From a virus, in IMG/VR virus record IMGVR_UViG_3300002835_000742, positions 1-30,820 of that record: DNA of 30,820 bases; one strand, given 5' to 3'. The notes below the pieces were generated by a model. It did not search any database and was not told the origin of the DNA. It saw nothing but the letters and a program-made list of their open reading frames with translations. Made by a program: the position numbers and the translations under genes. The stretch's first letter is position 1; each line of letters starts with the position of its first letter. Positions 24,482 through 30,820 of the stretch are shown one piece after another.

Positions 24482-25060
24482 ATGAATATTTTACCAAAAT
24501 CAATTACTGACCGAGTGTCAATCAAGAATGTGAAAGAAAACTTCGGACACGACTTGGGTGGTTTCTTCTGCGACATCTACTTCGACAACAAGAAAGTAGG
24601 TTACCTGAACAATGATGGTTGGGGTGGTTGCCCTGACATTCGTACCTATGGTTTCGATGCAAAGCACAAAGCGATGATGAAATCATTTGAGGACTTCCTG
24701 ACCGAGCAGAACTTCGCCCAGTTTGTTGCTGATGATTACAACAAACCGCACCCGCAAATGCCCAATGGTAAGAATGATTGGGTTGCTGATGATTTCAGGT
24801 TTGACAGCCAAGTTGAATTCCTTTGTGAACGCCTGAACTTTATGAAAAGTATTGAACGCCAAACAAAGAAAGCAATCCTTTATGGTAACCCTCGTTCAAC
24901 CAATTACAAGATAGTATCTTGGAAAGGTGCAAAGACACTTGAAGATGTTGTGAAGAGTATCGGTAATGCTCGTTTCAAGGTTGTTGTTGATGGTATCAAA
25001 GCCAAACTTGTTGAGGGGGAAATGATTTACAACACAAACCTCGAAAAGTTTTTGCAATAA
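24482..25060 (+). CDS. Conserved-looking phage protein
   Basis: 192 residues: DIYFDNKKVGYLNNDGWGG and a DDFRFDSQVEFLCERLNFMK helix, then a basic stretch (RQTKKAILYGNPRSTNYKI) and KGAKTLEDVVKSI. The 'GxLNNDGWGG' turn is a pattern I associate with small phage proteins of unknown role. Cytoplasmic. Monocistronic. Confidence 0.75.
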   Translation: MNILPKSITDRVSIKNVKENFGHDLGGFFCDIYFDNKKVGYLNNDGWGGCPDIRTYGFDAKHKAMMKSFEDFLTEQNFAQFVADDYNKPHPQMPNGKNDWVADDFRFDSQVEFLCERLNFMKSIERQTKKAILYGNPRSTNYKIVSWKGAKTLEDVVKSIGNARFKVVVDGIKAKLVEGEMIYNTNLEKFLQ

Positions 25061-25062
25061 AA

Positions 25063-25094
25063 TTTGCACATTAAATTTATTTCACTTATCTTTG
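25063..25094 (+). promoter_or_regulatory. Conserved promoter for 25117-25734
   Basis: -33 TTTG, -7 TATCTTTG, standard core; 22 nt to the ATG. Confidence 0.85.
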
Positions 25095-25116
25095 TACCAA
25101 CAAAATCAAAAAACAT

Positions 25117-25734
25117 ATGGGATATTCAACCGATTTCTTTGGCTCATTGTCTTTGAGCCGACCAGCGACCATCGTAGAGAAGAACTACTTGGATAAACTC
25201 GCTGACACTCGCAGAATGAAACGCGATGTTAACAAACTCATGGAACTCTACAAAGGGGAACATGGCAATCCATTTGCTAAAGACAAGAACAACCCTGACG
25301 ATATCTATGGTTTCAAAGGGGAATACTTTGTTGGGGCAGATGGTTTCAAGGGTCAGAATGGCGATGATAGTGTTATCGACCACAACAGCGCCAGTGGCGA
25401 GATTGGATGGGGAGAATACAAAGGCGATTGGGTTTTGCGTGATAAATTACAAACCGAACTCAACGCTGATAAAATCAAACAGCCAGGTCTTTGGTTGCAA
25501 TGGGTGCTTAACGAGGATGGTACTGAACTATCATGGGATGGTAACGAAAAGTTTTACCACTACACCGAATGGTTGCAGTATCTTATCGCCCATTTCTTTG
25601 AGCCATGGGGTATCAAACTCAATGGCGAGATTGAATGGGTTGGCGAGGACAGCAATGACCGAGGAAAGATTGTTGTGTCCGACAACCATGTTGAAATTCT
25701 TGACGCTGTTATAGGATATCAGAAGAGGGGTTAA
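25117..25734 (+). CDS. Widespread conserved phage protein (MGYSTDFFG family)
   Basis: 205 residues. The motifs MGYSTDFFG, NYLDKLADTRRMKRD, QPGLWLQWVLNEDG, ELSWDGNEKFYHYTEWLQYL and FFEPWGIKLNGEIEWVGED define a family frequent in phages of many hosts. I know no biochemical function for it. The stop codon lies inside the terminator hairpin at 25723-25743. Confidence 0.85.
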   Translation: MGYSTDFFGSLSLSRPATIVEKNYLDKLADTRRMKRDVNKLMELYKGEHGNPFAKDKNNPDDIYGFKGEYFVGADGFKGQNGDDSVIDHNSASGEIGWGEYKGDWVLRDKLQTELNADKIKQPGLWLQWVLNEDGTELSWDGNEKFYHYTEWLQYLIAHFFEPWGIKLNGEIEWVGEDSNDRGKIVVSDNHVEILDAVIGYQKRG

Positions 25735-25743
25735 TCCCCTCTT
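25723..25743 (+). terminator. Terminator overlapping the stop of 25117-25734
   Basis: AAGAGGGG pairs with CCCCTCTT; the loop TTAAT includes the TAA stop. Confidence 0.85.
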
Positions 25744-25784
25744 TTCCTGAATTCTGGATCGGATCAAAAAAAAATGTAAAAAAG

Positions 25785-25816
25785 TTTGCGTATTAAATTT
25801 ATTCCACTTATCTTTG
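25785..25816 (+). promoter_or_regulatory. Conserved promoter for 25842-26654
   Basis: -33 TTTG, -7 TATCTTTG, standard core; 25 nt to the ATG. Confidence 0.85.
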
Positions 25817-25841
25817 TATCATAATTAAAAACCAAAATAAA

Positions 25842-26654
25842 ATGTACGAACTCGAAAAAATCAAAGAACTTGCACCTGCGGCTTTCCGTATGCCTGAAGA
25901 CGGTGCTCAGGACGGTGTGTCAAAGCACTACCAATTCATGACCACCGCTGAAATCATTGACGGTCTTGGTGGAATGGGTTGGGATGTTCACTCGGCTATG
26001 CAACAAAAGTCGAAGAAGAACCCTGAAACCACAAAGCACATGTTGCGCTTCCGTAATGACAACTACGGTTCACTGGGTGTTAAGGGGAATGTTCCTGAAA
26101 TCCTGTTAGTGAATTCTCACGACCGCACAACCTCATTGAACTTTCATGTGGGTATCTTCCGCATCATCTGTTCGAACGGCTTGGTGGTTGCTGATGAAAC
26201 ATTCAACAAGTTCCGTATTCGTCACATGGGTACAACATTCGATGAGGTTAAGGGATTAATCAACAACATCACTGAGAACCTACCAACTGTGTTCAATACA
26301 ATCAACCGCTTCGAGGGTGTGATTATGAGTGAGGAGGCACAAACCGAGTTCGCTATGCGAGCATTCGCTATCCGCTTCCCTGAGTACATCAACCCAAAGA
26401 CAAACGCTTTGGACACCAAGAAAGTAATGAAGAATGTATCAGTTGATGAAATCCTGAAAGCAGTTCGTCCTGAGGACAATGGCCCTGACTTGTGGAGAGT
26501 TTACAACCGAGTTCAGGAGAAACTCATCAAGGGTGGCTTCCAACATCAAGGCGAGGGGCAGAAGCCTCGTGCTTCACGCCCTATCAGCAACATTCGTATG
26601 AATGTCCTGATTAACAAAGGCCTGTGGAACTTGGCGGAGGAGTTCGCTAACTAA
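25842..26654 (+). CDS. DUF932 family protein
   Basis: 270 residues. The core reads LLVNSHDRTTSLNFHVGIFR then IICSNGLVVADE, the DUF932 signature (NSHD, FRxxCxNGL). DUF932 proteins (related to the phage/plasmid-like TIGR03299 family) are common in phages, plasmids and ICEs; their role is not established. The C-terminus has RVYNRVQEKLIKGGF, also usual for the family. Monocistronic. Confidence 0.9.
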   Translation: MYELEKIKELAPAAFRMPEDGAQDGVSKHYQFMTTAEIIDGLGGMGWDVHSAMQQKSKKNPETTKHMLRFRNDNYGSLGVKGNVPEILLVNSHDRTTSLNFHVGIFRIICSNGLVVADETFNKFRIRHMGTTFDEVKGLINNITENLPTVFNTINRFEGVIMSEEAQTEFAMRAFAIRFPEYINPKTNALDTKKVMKNVSVDEILKAVRPEDNGPDLWRVYNRVQEKLIKGGFQHQGEGQKPRASRPISNIRMNVLINKGLWNLAEEFAN

Positions 26655-26676
26655 CTCACAATACACTTGAAAGAAA

Positions 26677-26694
26677 GGGGGAAGAAATTCCCTC
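26677..26694 (+). terminator. GAAA-tetraloop terminator of 25842-26654
   Basis: GGGGGAA pairs with TTCCCTC (one G-U) around GAAA. Its T-run merges with the -33 box of the next promoter. Confidence 0.85.
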
Positions 26695-26700
26695 TTTTTT

Positions 26701-26732
26701 TTTGCACATTAAATTTAATTTACTTATCTTTG
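26701..26732 (+). promoter_or_regulatory. Conserved promoter for the 26756/27330 operon
   Basis: -33 TTTG, -7 TATCTTTG; 23 nt to the ATG. Confidence 0.85.
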
Positions 26733-26755
26733 TTATCGAAATCAAAAACAATAAT

Positions 26756-27325
26756 ATGAAGTTACTTAATTTTGTGATGGTCGCCAAACACCTGACAGGT
26801 GACAGCGAAGTTTATTTCTTTCCTACAAAGGAGGAAGCAAGAACATTCTACAACAACAGAGTTAAACCGCTGTTGGATATTTGTATGAAGAACGAATTGG
26901 AGGAAGATGAGGCGTACTCATTCGGACAAACCAAAGATTGTGTTCGTTTCGATTGTGGTTACGATGAGGAACTTGATGCGATGCTTAACGAGTGTAATCA
27001 TTACTATCGTGTGGACAGCGTTGAAGTTCCTGAAAATGTTACACACTATGTGGCTGACTTTTCCGAGTGGGTTGATGAGAGTGTTATCGAGTTCCACACC
27101 GAACAACAGGCAAAGGAAGTTTGGAACGATAAGATTGATGAGGAAATCAGGTTGGCTTCCGAGTATCATGGGATTGAGATTAGCAGACATCACCAAGAAA
27201 CTTGGGAAGATAAATCAGGTATGACCTTGTTTCAGGAAACACATTACAGCGATATGTATTCCGATGCTTACTTTGGTCATTCAATGGATATGACTTGGAC
27301 ATTCAGGATTGGACAAATAAATTAA
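26756..27325 (+). CDS. Hypothetical protein
   Basis: 189 residues: MKLLNFVMVAKHLTGDSEVY FFPTKEEARTFYNN, then KNELEEDEAYSFGQTKDC, EVPENVTHYVADFSEWVDES and a His-rich region (EYHGIEISRHHQETWED). The duplicated 'THYVADF... FHTEQQAKEVW' and 'VYFFPTKEEARTFYNN' segments resemble two copies of one small module. No known function. The next gene follows at 4 nt. Confidence 0.75.
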   Translation: MKLLNFVMVAKHLTGDSEVYFFPTKEEARTFYNNRVKPLLDICMKNELEEDEAYSFGQTKDCVRFDCGYDEELDAMLNECNHYYRVDSVEVPENVTHYVADFSEWVDESVIEFHTEQQAKEVWNDKIDEEIRLASEYHGIEISRHHQETWEDKSGMTLFQETHYSDMYSDAYFGHSMDMTWTFRIGQIN

Positions 27326-27329
27326 TCTT

Positions 27330-27557
27330 ATGGCGATAAAAATCATTTACTACTCGGAGGTTATAGATAACTGGGGTAGAACAGAAAGTTCAATGAAAGG
27401 TGATATCATCTTCGCGGCCCTGAACAATGTTGAGGACTGGACTGACGATATGATGTTCGAGGGTGATGACGGTCGCAAGTATTCAATAGATGAGCTTGCA
27501 GGTAAAGAAGTTTGTGTACCAGACATCGGGATATTCACCGTACCAGAAGAAGAATAA
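27330..27557 (+). CDS. Small acidic protein, second gene of operon
   Basis: 75 residues: MAIKIIYYSEVIDNWGRTES, MKGDIIFAALNNVEDWTDDM, DGRKYSIDELAGKEVCVPDI and an acidic end. Strand-rich; no motif recognised. It starts 4 nt after 26756-27325 and is followed by the terminator 27563-27578. Confidence 0.7.
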   Translation: MAIKIIYYSEVIDNWGRTESSMKGDIIFAALNNVEDWTDDMMFEGDDGRKYSIDELAGKEVCVPDIGIFTVPEEE

Positions 27558-27562
27558 TTAAC

Positions 27563-27578
27563 GGGGCTTAAAAGCCCC
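27563..27578 (+). terminator. Terminator of the 26756/27330 operon
   Basis: GGGGCT pairs with AGCCCC around TAAA, then a T-rich tract. Confidence 0.85.
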
Positions 27579-27614
27579 TTTATTTTTTTATCTGGGACGT
27601 TATATTTATCATGG

Positions 27615-28097
27615 ATGGTGAAGTCCCAGATTTTAAATGAGAGATCTTTTGATATAACAGACGGTGAACGATATTTAATTGTCGTGATCACCCCAGATAG
27701 ATCGTACTCAGTTTTCACCAGAAAGTACCAGAGCAAACCAGTTGTCTCTGTGGAATTCAAAGAAGCAAAACTTTATAAGGAGCTGAAGACAGCTCAGAAT
27801 GTTGTGAAGGAAATCTTCCAGAACAATGAACACTACCAGGAATCTGTAATAAAGATATTCCAGGTGAAGGATCTATTCGAACCCAGATATTTTGTACAGT
27901 ATATTAAAAAAGCTTACATGAATTCTCCTGAGCTTAAGTGTTACATCGACTGGTACGTGATCGGCGAGAACCAGGTTGATACTTATCTGGATTACAGCGA
28001 AGCTCAAAAACATCTGGACAAATACAAACGCGATCTACTTGAATTCTATTACAGCCAGATCATGAACATCAGGAGCTTCGACTTAAAAAAAATATAA
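27615..28097 (+). CDS. Hypothetical protein without the conserved promoter
   Basis: 160 residues starting MVKSQILNERSFDITDGERY, strand-rich at first (LIVVITPDRSYSVFTRKYQS), then helical (KLYKELKTAQNVVKEIFQNN) with a Tyr-rich end. The usual -33 box is missing; only TATATTTA at 27601-27608 resembles a -7 element. Codon use looks closer to 1-225. It may belong to another expression class. Confidence 0.75.
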   Translation: MVKSQILNERSFDITDGERYLIVVITPDRSYSVFTRKYQSKPVVSVEFKEAKLYKELKTAQNVVKEIFQNNEHYQESVIKIFQVKDLFEPRYFVQYIKKAYMNSPELKCYIDWYVIGENQVDTYLDYSEAQKHLDKYKRDLLEFYYSQIMNIRSFDLKKI

Positions 28098-28103
28098 AAA
28101 AAA

Positions 28104-28125
28104 ACGGCTCCATTTCTGGAACCGT
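28104..28125 (-). terminator. GAAA-tetraloop terminator of 28154-28420
   Basis: In the minus RNA ACGGTTCCA pairs with TGGAGCCGT over 9 bp (one G-U) with a GAAA loop and a T-run. Confidence 0.85.
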
Positions 28126-28153
28126 CTCTTCACCACTAAATCAAAAACAAAAA

Positions 28154-28420
28154 TCAATACTGGTAGTATGTGTATTCAATTGTGTCCCCCACCCTGTAAC
28201 GGGCATGTTGAGGATCAACTGTAACTGGAGCTGTGCTGTCCCAGAATTCATATCGGTAGCGCTTCTTGTAATTCAGTGTTGTTGGATCGTACTGTTCGAT
28301 CGTGTCAACTTTCTTAATCACATGTGGCACCACATGAATTGACTTCGGTGGTCTCTGGACACACCCTGTCACCAGGACAGTGAATACAAATATTAGTTTA
28401 CGCACCTTTGGTAAATACAT
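28154..28420 (-). CDS. Small lipoprotein
   Basis: 88 residues. The N-terminus MYLPKVRKLIFVFTVLVTGC has a basic start, a hydrophobic core and lipobox VTGC (Cys20), so it is probably a lipoprotein. The mature part is basic and Tyr-rich (KKRYRYEFW), with repeated DTIEQYD/DTIEYTY motifs. A GTG at 28405 is an alternative start. The start overlaps the end of 28398-28631, so the two share a transcript. Confidence 0.7.
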   Translation of the reverse strand: MYLPKVRKLIFVFTVLVTGCVQRPPKSIHVVPHVIKKVDTIEQYDPTTLNYKKRYRYEFWDSTAPVTVDPQHARYRVGDTIEYTYYQY

Positions 28421-28631
28421 CTGGGTTTTCAAAATCAGTTTCAGTATCCAGAAACATGAATGAATCCTCCAACTCCTCATCGGTGAGTTTAACATCTTCC
28501 GACAAAGAATTCAGAAAGTCCATTGCTTCCCGTTTGCTGTTGAAATACTTGTAGTCTGTGTTGTCCTCATTCATAAGGTACTCCAAACCATTTAACGATA
28601 TGCCCTCAATGGGTCTTCCAATTATTATCAT
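28398..28631 (-). CDS. Small acidic protein, first gene of lipoprotein operon
   Basis: 77 residues: MIIIGRPIEGISLNGLEYLM, then NEDNTDYKYFNSKREAMDFL and an acidic end (LTDEELEDSFMFLDTETDFE). The ATG is 4 nt from its -7 box (leaderless class). It overlaps the start of the lipoprotein gene by 23 nt. Confidence 0.7.
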   Translation of the reverse strand: MIIIGRPIEGISLNGLEYLMNEDNTDYKYFNSKREAMDFLNSLSEDVKLTDEELEDSFMFLDTETDFENPDVFTKGA

Positions 28632-28635
28632 ATGA

Positions 28636-28667
28636 CAAAGGTAATTTAAATTTATTTAATATGCAAG
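28636..28667 (-). promoter_or_regulatory. Conserved promoter (leaderless class) for the 28398/28154 operon
   Basis: -33 CTTG, -7 TACCTTTG; spacer core TTAAATAAATTTAAATTA. 4 nt to the ATG. Confidence 0.8.
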
Positions 28668-28668
28668 A

Positions 28669-28697
28669 AACTGGGGAAGTTTTTTTCTCCCCCAGTT
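28669..28697 (-). terminator. Terminator of 28710-29555
   Basis: AACTGGGG 28669-28676 pairs with CCCCAGTT 28690-28697. It overlaps the upstream edge of the next promoter and lacks a long U-tract. Confidence 0.6.
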
Positions 28698-28709
28698 AAT
28701 TTTATTACA

Positions 28710-29555
28710 TTATTCCCAAGGTGTATCAAAGTTATCGAATGGGTTTTCTGGGAAGCAAGAGTTCTCATCATTCCATTCTTCTTCCGAAATTACATTTCCG
28801 TCCTCACCAACATAAACTCTTTGTTCAACATTGTAGTTATATACAACGCCATCCAAAACATATTCTGGTTCACCCTCCGCTAACATAAGTTCACCATCCT
28901 CGCTGTAAGCACAACCCGCGAACCAGTTTCCAGTTTCCATAAACACCAGTTTGAAGTTCAAGTTCGGAAACATTTTGATAACTTTTCCCAACCAGTTGAT
29001 TGGTGGCGACCAGGCGGAGTTGAAGTTAATTGTAATATAGTTTTCGTTATCTGTATCGAAACCCATTTCCTCTGACGAGCAATCCCACTTTGTTCCCCAG
29101 TTCATAACATTCCAGTCGTACCAGTTGTCAGTCCCATACTCTTCAATAAGAGCCTCTCGCTTCTCTTCTGTACCATTGGCACATTCAATTAGTTCTGGAA
29201 TTTCAATTGGTATCTTTGCTTCATTCAATTGGTTGTTGATGAAGTCCCTGTCGGTTTTGTCTGTGGTCTCCAGAAGTTTTTTCTCCAGATCAGCGATCAA
29301 CTCTTGTTGTTTCTCGATACGATTTTTTGCGTGGTTCACATCCCACTCGTTCACCCATTCACAATCACGAGGTGGTGATATGGTTCTGGAAAGTGGTTCT
29401 GGTGTCGGTAAGTAGTTCGACATTCTCCAGACAAGTTCTGTTTCACCTGTTTTGCTGTAACGCACAGGTTCTTCGGTAATTCCCATTGCAAGGAATTGTT
29501 TGAATTCTTTGGTATCACCCGATACCTCTAAACGATTTTCGCACCAGTTTGGCAT
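28710..29555 (-). CDS. Api92/DUF1281-like protein (ferredoxin-like domain)
   Basis: 281 residues. The start MPNWCENRLEVSGDTKEFKQ is the hallmark of Api92-like/DUF1281 phage proteins, and the later NWGTKWD, FNSAWSPPINWLGKVIKMFP and GNWFAGCAYSEDGE match the family's core. A charged helical insert (residues about 70-120) separates the two parts. The family is common in phages and plasmids; its function is unknown. The start at 29555 fits the family; the longer frame is leader. Confidence 0.85.
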   Translation of the reverse strand: MPNWCENRLEVSGDTKEFKQFLAMGITEEPVRYSKTGETELVWRMSNYLPTPEPLSRTISPPRDCEWVNEWDVNHAKNRIEKQQELIADLEKKLLETTDKTDRDFINNQLNEAKIPIEIPELIECANGTEEKREALIEEYGTDNWYDWNVMNWGTKWDCSSEEMGFDTDNENYITINFNSAWSPPINWLGKVIKMFPNLNFKLVFMETGNWFAGCAYSEDGELMLAEGEPEYVLDGVVYNYNVEQRVYVGEDGNVISEEEWNDENSCFPENPFDNFDTPWE

Positions 29556-29580
29556 AGTATATTGTTTTTGATTTCGAGAG

Positions 29581-29612
29581 CAAATATACACCATATATTT
29601 TTAACTCGCAAA
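29581..29612 (-). promoter_or_regulatory. Conserved promoter for 28710-29555
   Basis: -33 TTTG, -7 TATATTTG; the spacer is less regular. 25 nt to the ATG. Back-to-back with 29643-29674. Confidence 0.8.
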
Positions 29613-29642
29613 CTTTATCACAAAAAACTTTTTTCATTTTTA

Positions 29643-29674
29643 TTTGCACATTAAATTTATTGCACTTATCTTTG
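29643..29674 (+). promoter_or_regulatory. Conserved promoter for 29698-30441
   Basis: -33 TTTG, -7 TATCTTTG, standard core; 23 nt to the ATG. Confidence 0.85.
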
Positions 29675-29697
29675 TGTCGAAATCAAAAATAAAAATC

Positions 29698-30441
29698 ATG
29701 TTTAATCTAGGGTACACGTACAAGAAGCCTACCACACTGTTTGGTACGCAGAATGCAAAGACAAAGAAAGGTGAAAAACTGGGGTATACAACCTATATCC
29801 TGTATATGTCACCAGAAAAACAAAACACGCTTGGCAAGAACATTTGCCCGAAAGCCACAGCAGGCTGTTCGAAGTCATGTCTCTTCACAGCGGGTCGTGG
29901 CAAGTTTAGCAATGTCATGAAAGGTCGTCTGAATAAGACTGAATACTTTCTTCGTGACAAGGTGAACTTCATGGACGATGTTGTTAAGGAAATTAAAAAG
30001 GGTATTAAAAAACATGGTGCGGGTGCAATGTGCGTTCGTCTCAATGGTACCTCTGATATTCCTTACGAGAACATTCCAGTGGGTGGTTTTAAAAATGTCA
30101 TGGAAATGTTTCCTGATGTGCAATTTTACGATTACACAAAGATCTATTCAAGGTTGACAAAGCAATTGCCTGCGAACTATCACCTTACCTTTTCCAGGGC
30201 GGAGACAGAGGACAACCAACGCGAAGCGGACAAAGCACTCGCACTTGGTTTCAATGTCGCTGTTGTTTTCGCTGTTAAGGACGAGACAGAACTTCCCGCT
30301 GAATACAACAATGCAAAGGTTATCAATGGTGACGAGCACGATCTTACTTTCTTACATGGCAATGGTGTTGTCGTGGGGTTGAAAGCAAAGGGTGAAGCAA
30401 AGAAAGATGATACAGGTTTCGTAGTAAGGGGTTGTAACTAA
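29698..30441 (+). CDS. Gene product 88 (GP88)-like phage protein
   Basis: 247 residues. Cys50, Cys57 and Cys61 (CPKATAGCSKSC) followed by AGRGKFSNVMKGRLNKTEYF, then RLNGTSDIPYE, FYDYTKIYSR, LTFSRAETEDNQ and ADKALALGFNVAVVF, match the order of the GP88-like phage family. The Cys cluster could bind metal or an iron-sulfur centre. No biochemical role is established. The start at 29698 follows the leader. Confidence 0.85.
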   Translation: MFNLGYTYKKPTTLFGTQNAKTKKGEKLGYTTYILYMSPEKQNTLGKNICPKATAGCSKSCLFTAGRGKFSNVMKGRLNKTEYFLRDKVNFMDDVVKEIKKGIKKHGAGAMCVRLNGTSDIPYENIPVGGFKNVMEMFPDVQFYDYTKIYSRLTKQLPANYHLTFSRAETEDNQREADKALALGFNVAVVFAVKDETELPAEYNNAKVINGDEHDLTFLHGNGVVVGLKAKGEAKKDDTGFVVRGCN

Positions 30442-30447
30442 CCCCTT
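30426..30447 (+). terminator. Terminator overlapping the stop of 29698-30441
   Basis: AAGGGGTT pairs with AACCCCTT; the TAA stop lies in the 3' arm; T-run follows. Confidence 0.85.
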
Positions 30448-30466
30448 ATTTTTTTTTGCATTCAGA

Positions 30467-30498
30467 CTTGCAAGTTAAATTAAATTCATATACCTTTG
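30467..30498 (+). promoter_or_regulatory. Conserved promoter (leaderless class) for 30503-30820
   Basis: -33 CTTG, -7 TACCTTTG; 4 nt to the ATG. Confidence 0.8.
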
Positions 30499-30502
30499 TC
30501 AT

Positions 30503-30820
30503 ATGAAAGCAAAACAAAACAATTATCCAAAGTTTATCATCCGTTGGAACGGTCGATTCCATAAGGGTCTGATAACCGAAGACTTCGTCTTCTACTGTAA
30601 CTACCAGGAAGGAGATGATAACGGCAATGTTGAGATGTATCGCAGGGTTGAATCTAACCCGCATGACAGGGACAACAGCGGGCTAGAATTGGTATCGAAC
30701 AATTACTTTGCTAGCGTTGGTCTCTTCGAAGCGCTCGAGGCGGGCGTCTGGGAATACATCTCACCAACCATGAAACTGAATTATAAACTAGCAAAAGAAG
30801 CGGGACAATTCGATGAGTAA
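30503..30820 (+). CDS. Hypothetical protein, complete at window end
   Basis: 105 residues: MKAKQNNYPKFIIRWNGRFH, KGLITEDFVFYCNYQEGDDN, then NVEMYRRVESNPHDRDNSGL and a helical end. The stop TAA occupies the last three bases of the window, so the gene is complete. Strand-rich, cytoplasmic, no family recognised. Predicted leaderless. Confidence 0.75.
   Translation: MKAKQNNYPKFIIRWNGRFHKGLITEDFVFYCNYQEGDDNGNVEMYRRVESNPHDRDNSGLELVSNNYFASVGLFEALEAGVWEYISPTMKLNYKLAKEAGQFDE

Noticed and set aside
1495-29674. Many ORFs starting MQVKFISFIF, MHIKFI or similar, suggesting a shared N-terminal domain
   Set aside because: These residues are the translated promoter (TTGCAAGTTAAATTTATTTC and variants) read through the leader; the true ATG follows the leader.
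1057-30498. Regularly repeated AT-rich motifs, as a possible CRISPR array
   Set aside because: The repeats lie at gene starts in both orientations with gene-sized spacing; they are promoters, not array repeats.
1-30820. tRNA genes
   Set aside because: No cloverleaf with a T-loop GTTCRAnnC and acceptor stem was seen in the gaps; the structured candidates do not fit a tRNA.

Overview
The window is most likely accessory/early-gene DNA of a large phage (less likely a phage-like plasmid) of a Bacteroidetes host, probably Flavobacteriia-like. The host call rests on the promoters (TTTG, 20 bp, TAnnTTTG, the Bacteroidetes -33/-7 signature), on the absence of Shine-Dalgarno sequences and on short A/C-rich leaders ahead of the ATGs. 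The phage call rests on dense small genes of unknown function plus DUF932, GP88-like, Api92/DUF1281-like, SprT-like, ParB-like and other typical phage accessory families. No virion, polymerase or terminase gene is visible.

Layout: positions 1-225 hold the 3' end of a plus-strand gene. 226-509 is non-coding, with a six-run G tract, strong hairpins and two inverted perfect DnaA-box-like nonamers. 510-19158 is an almost unbroken minus-strand array of small genes, including several exported proteins, tiny membrane peptides, zinc ribbons, a ParB-like and a DUF6915-like protein, ending with a SprT-like metalloprotease. At 19160-19290 transcription diverges. 19294-27557 is a plus-strand array (DUF4241-like, DUF932 and conserved phage families), interrupted by one minus-strand lipoprotein. 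27600-30820 is mixed: one plus gene with no recognisable promoter, a minus lipoprotein operon, a minus Api92-like gene, then GP88-like and a last plus gene.

The dominant feature is regulatory. I count 62 copies of one 32-bp promoter, all with identical spacing and most with a conserved spacer core (TTAAATTTATT or TTAAAAAAATT). Almost every gene or two-to-three-gene operon has its own copy, and many are followed by a near-identical GAAA-tetraloop terminator. The distance from the -7 box to the ATG is bimodal: exactly 4 nt in 12 genes (predicted leaderless mRNAs) or 9-29 nt in the others. Three promoters drive no convincing ORF and instead precede structured RNA candidates (1115-1216 minus, 10757-10870 plus, 4486-4640 minus). 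Three consecutive promoters near 1.9-2.8 kb carry the same 16-bp spacer core in inverted orientation.

Many apparent long ORFs beginning MQVKFISF or MHIKFI are the promoter itself translated; starts have been moved downstream accordingly. Most proteins have no recognisable function and are described only by what can be seen.
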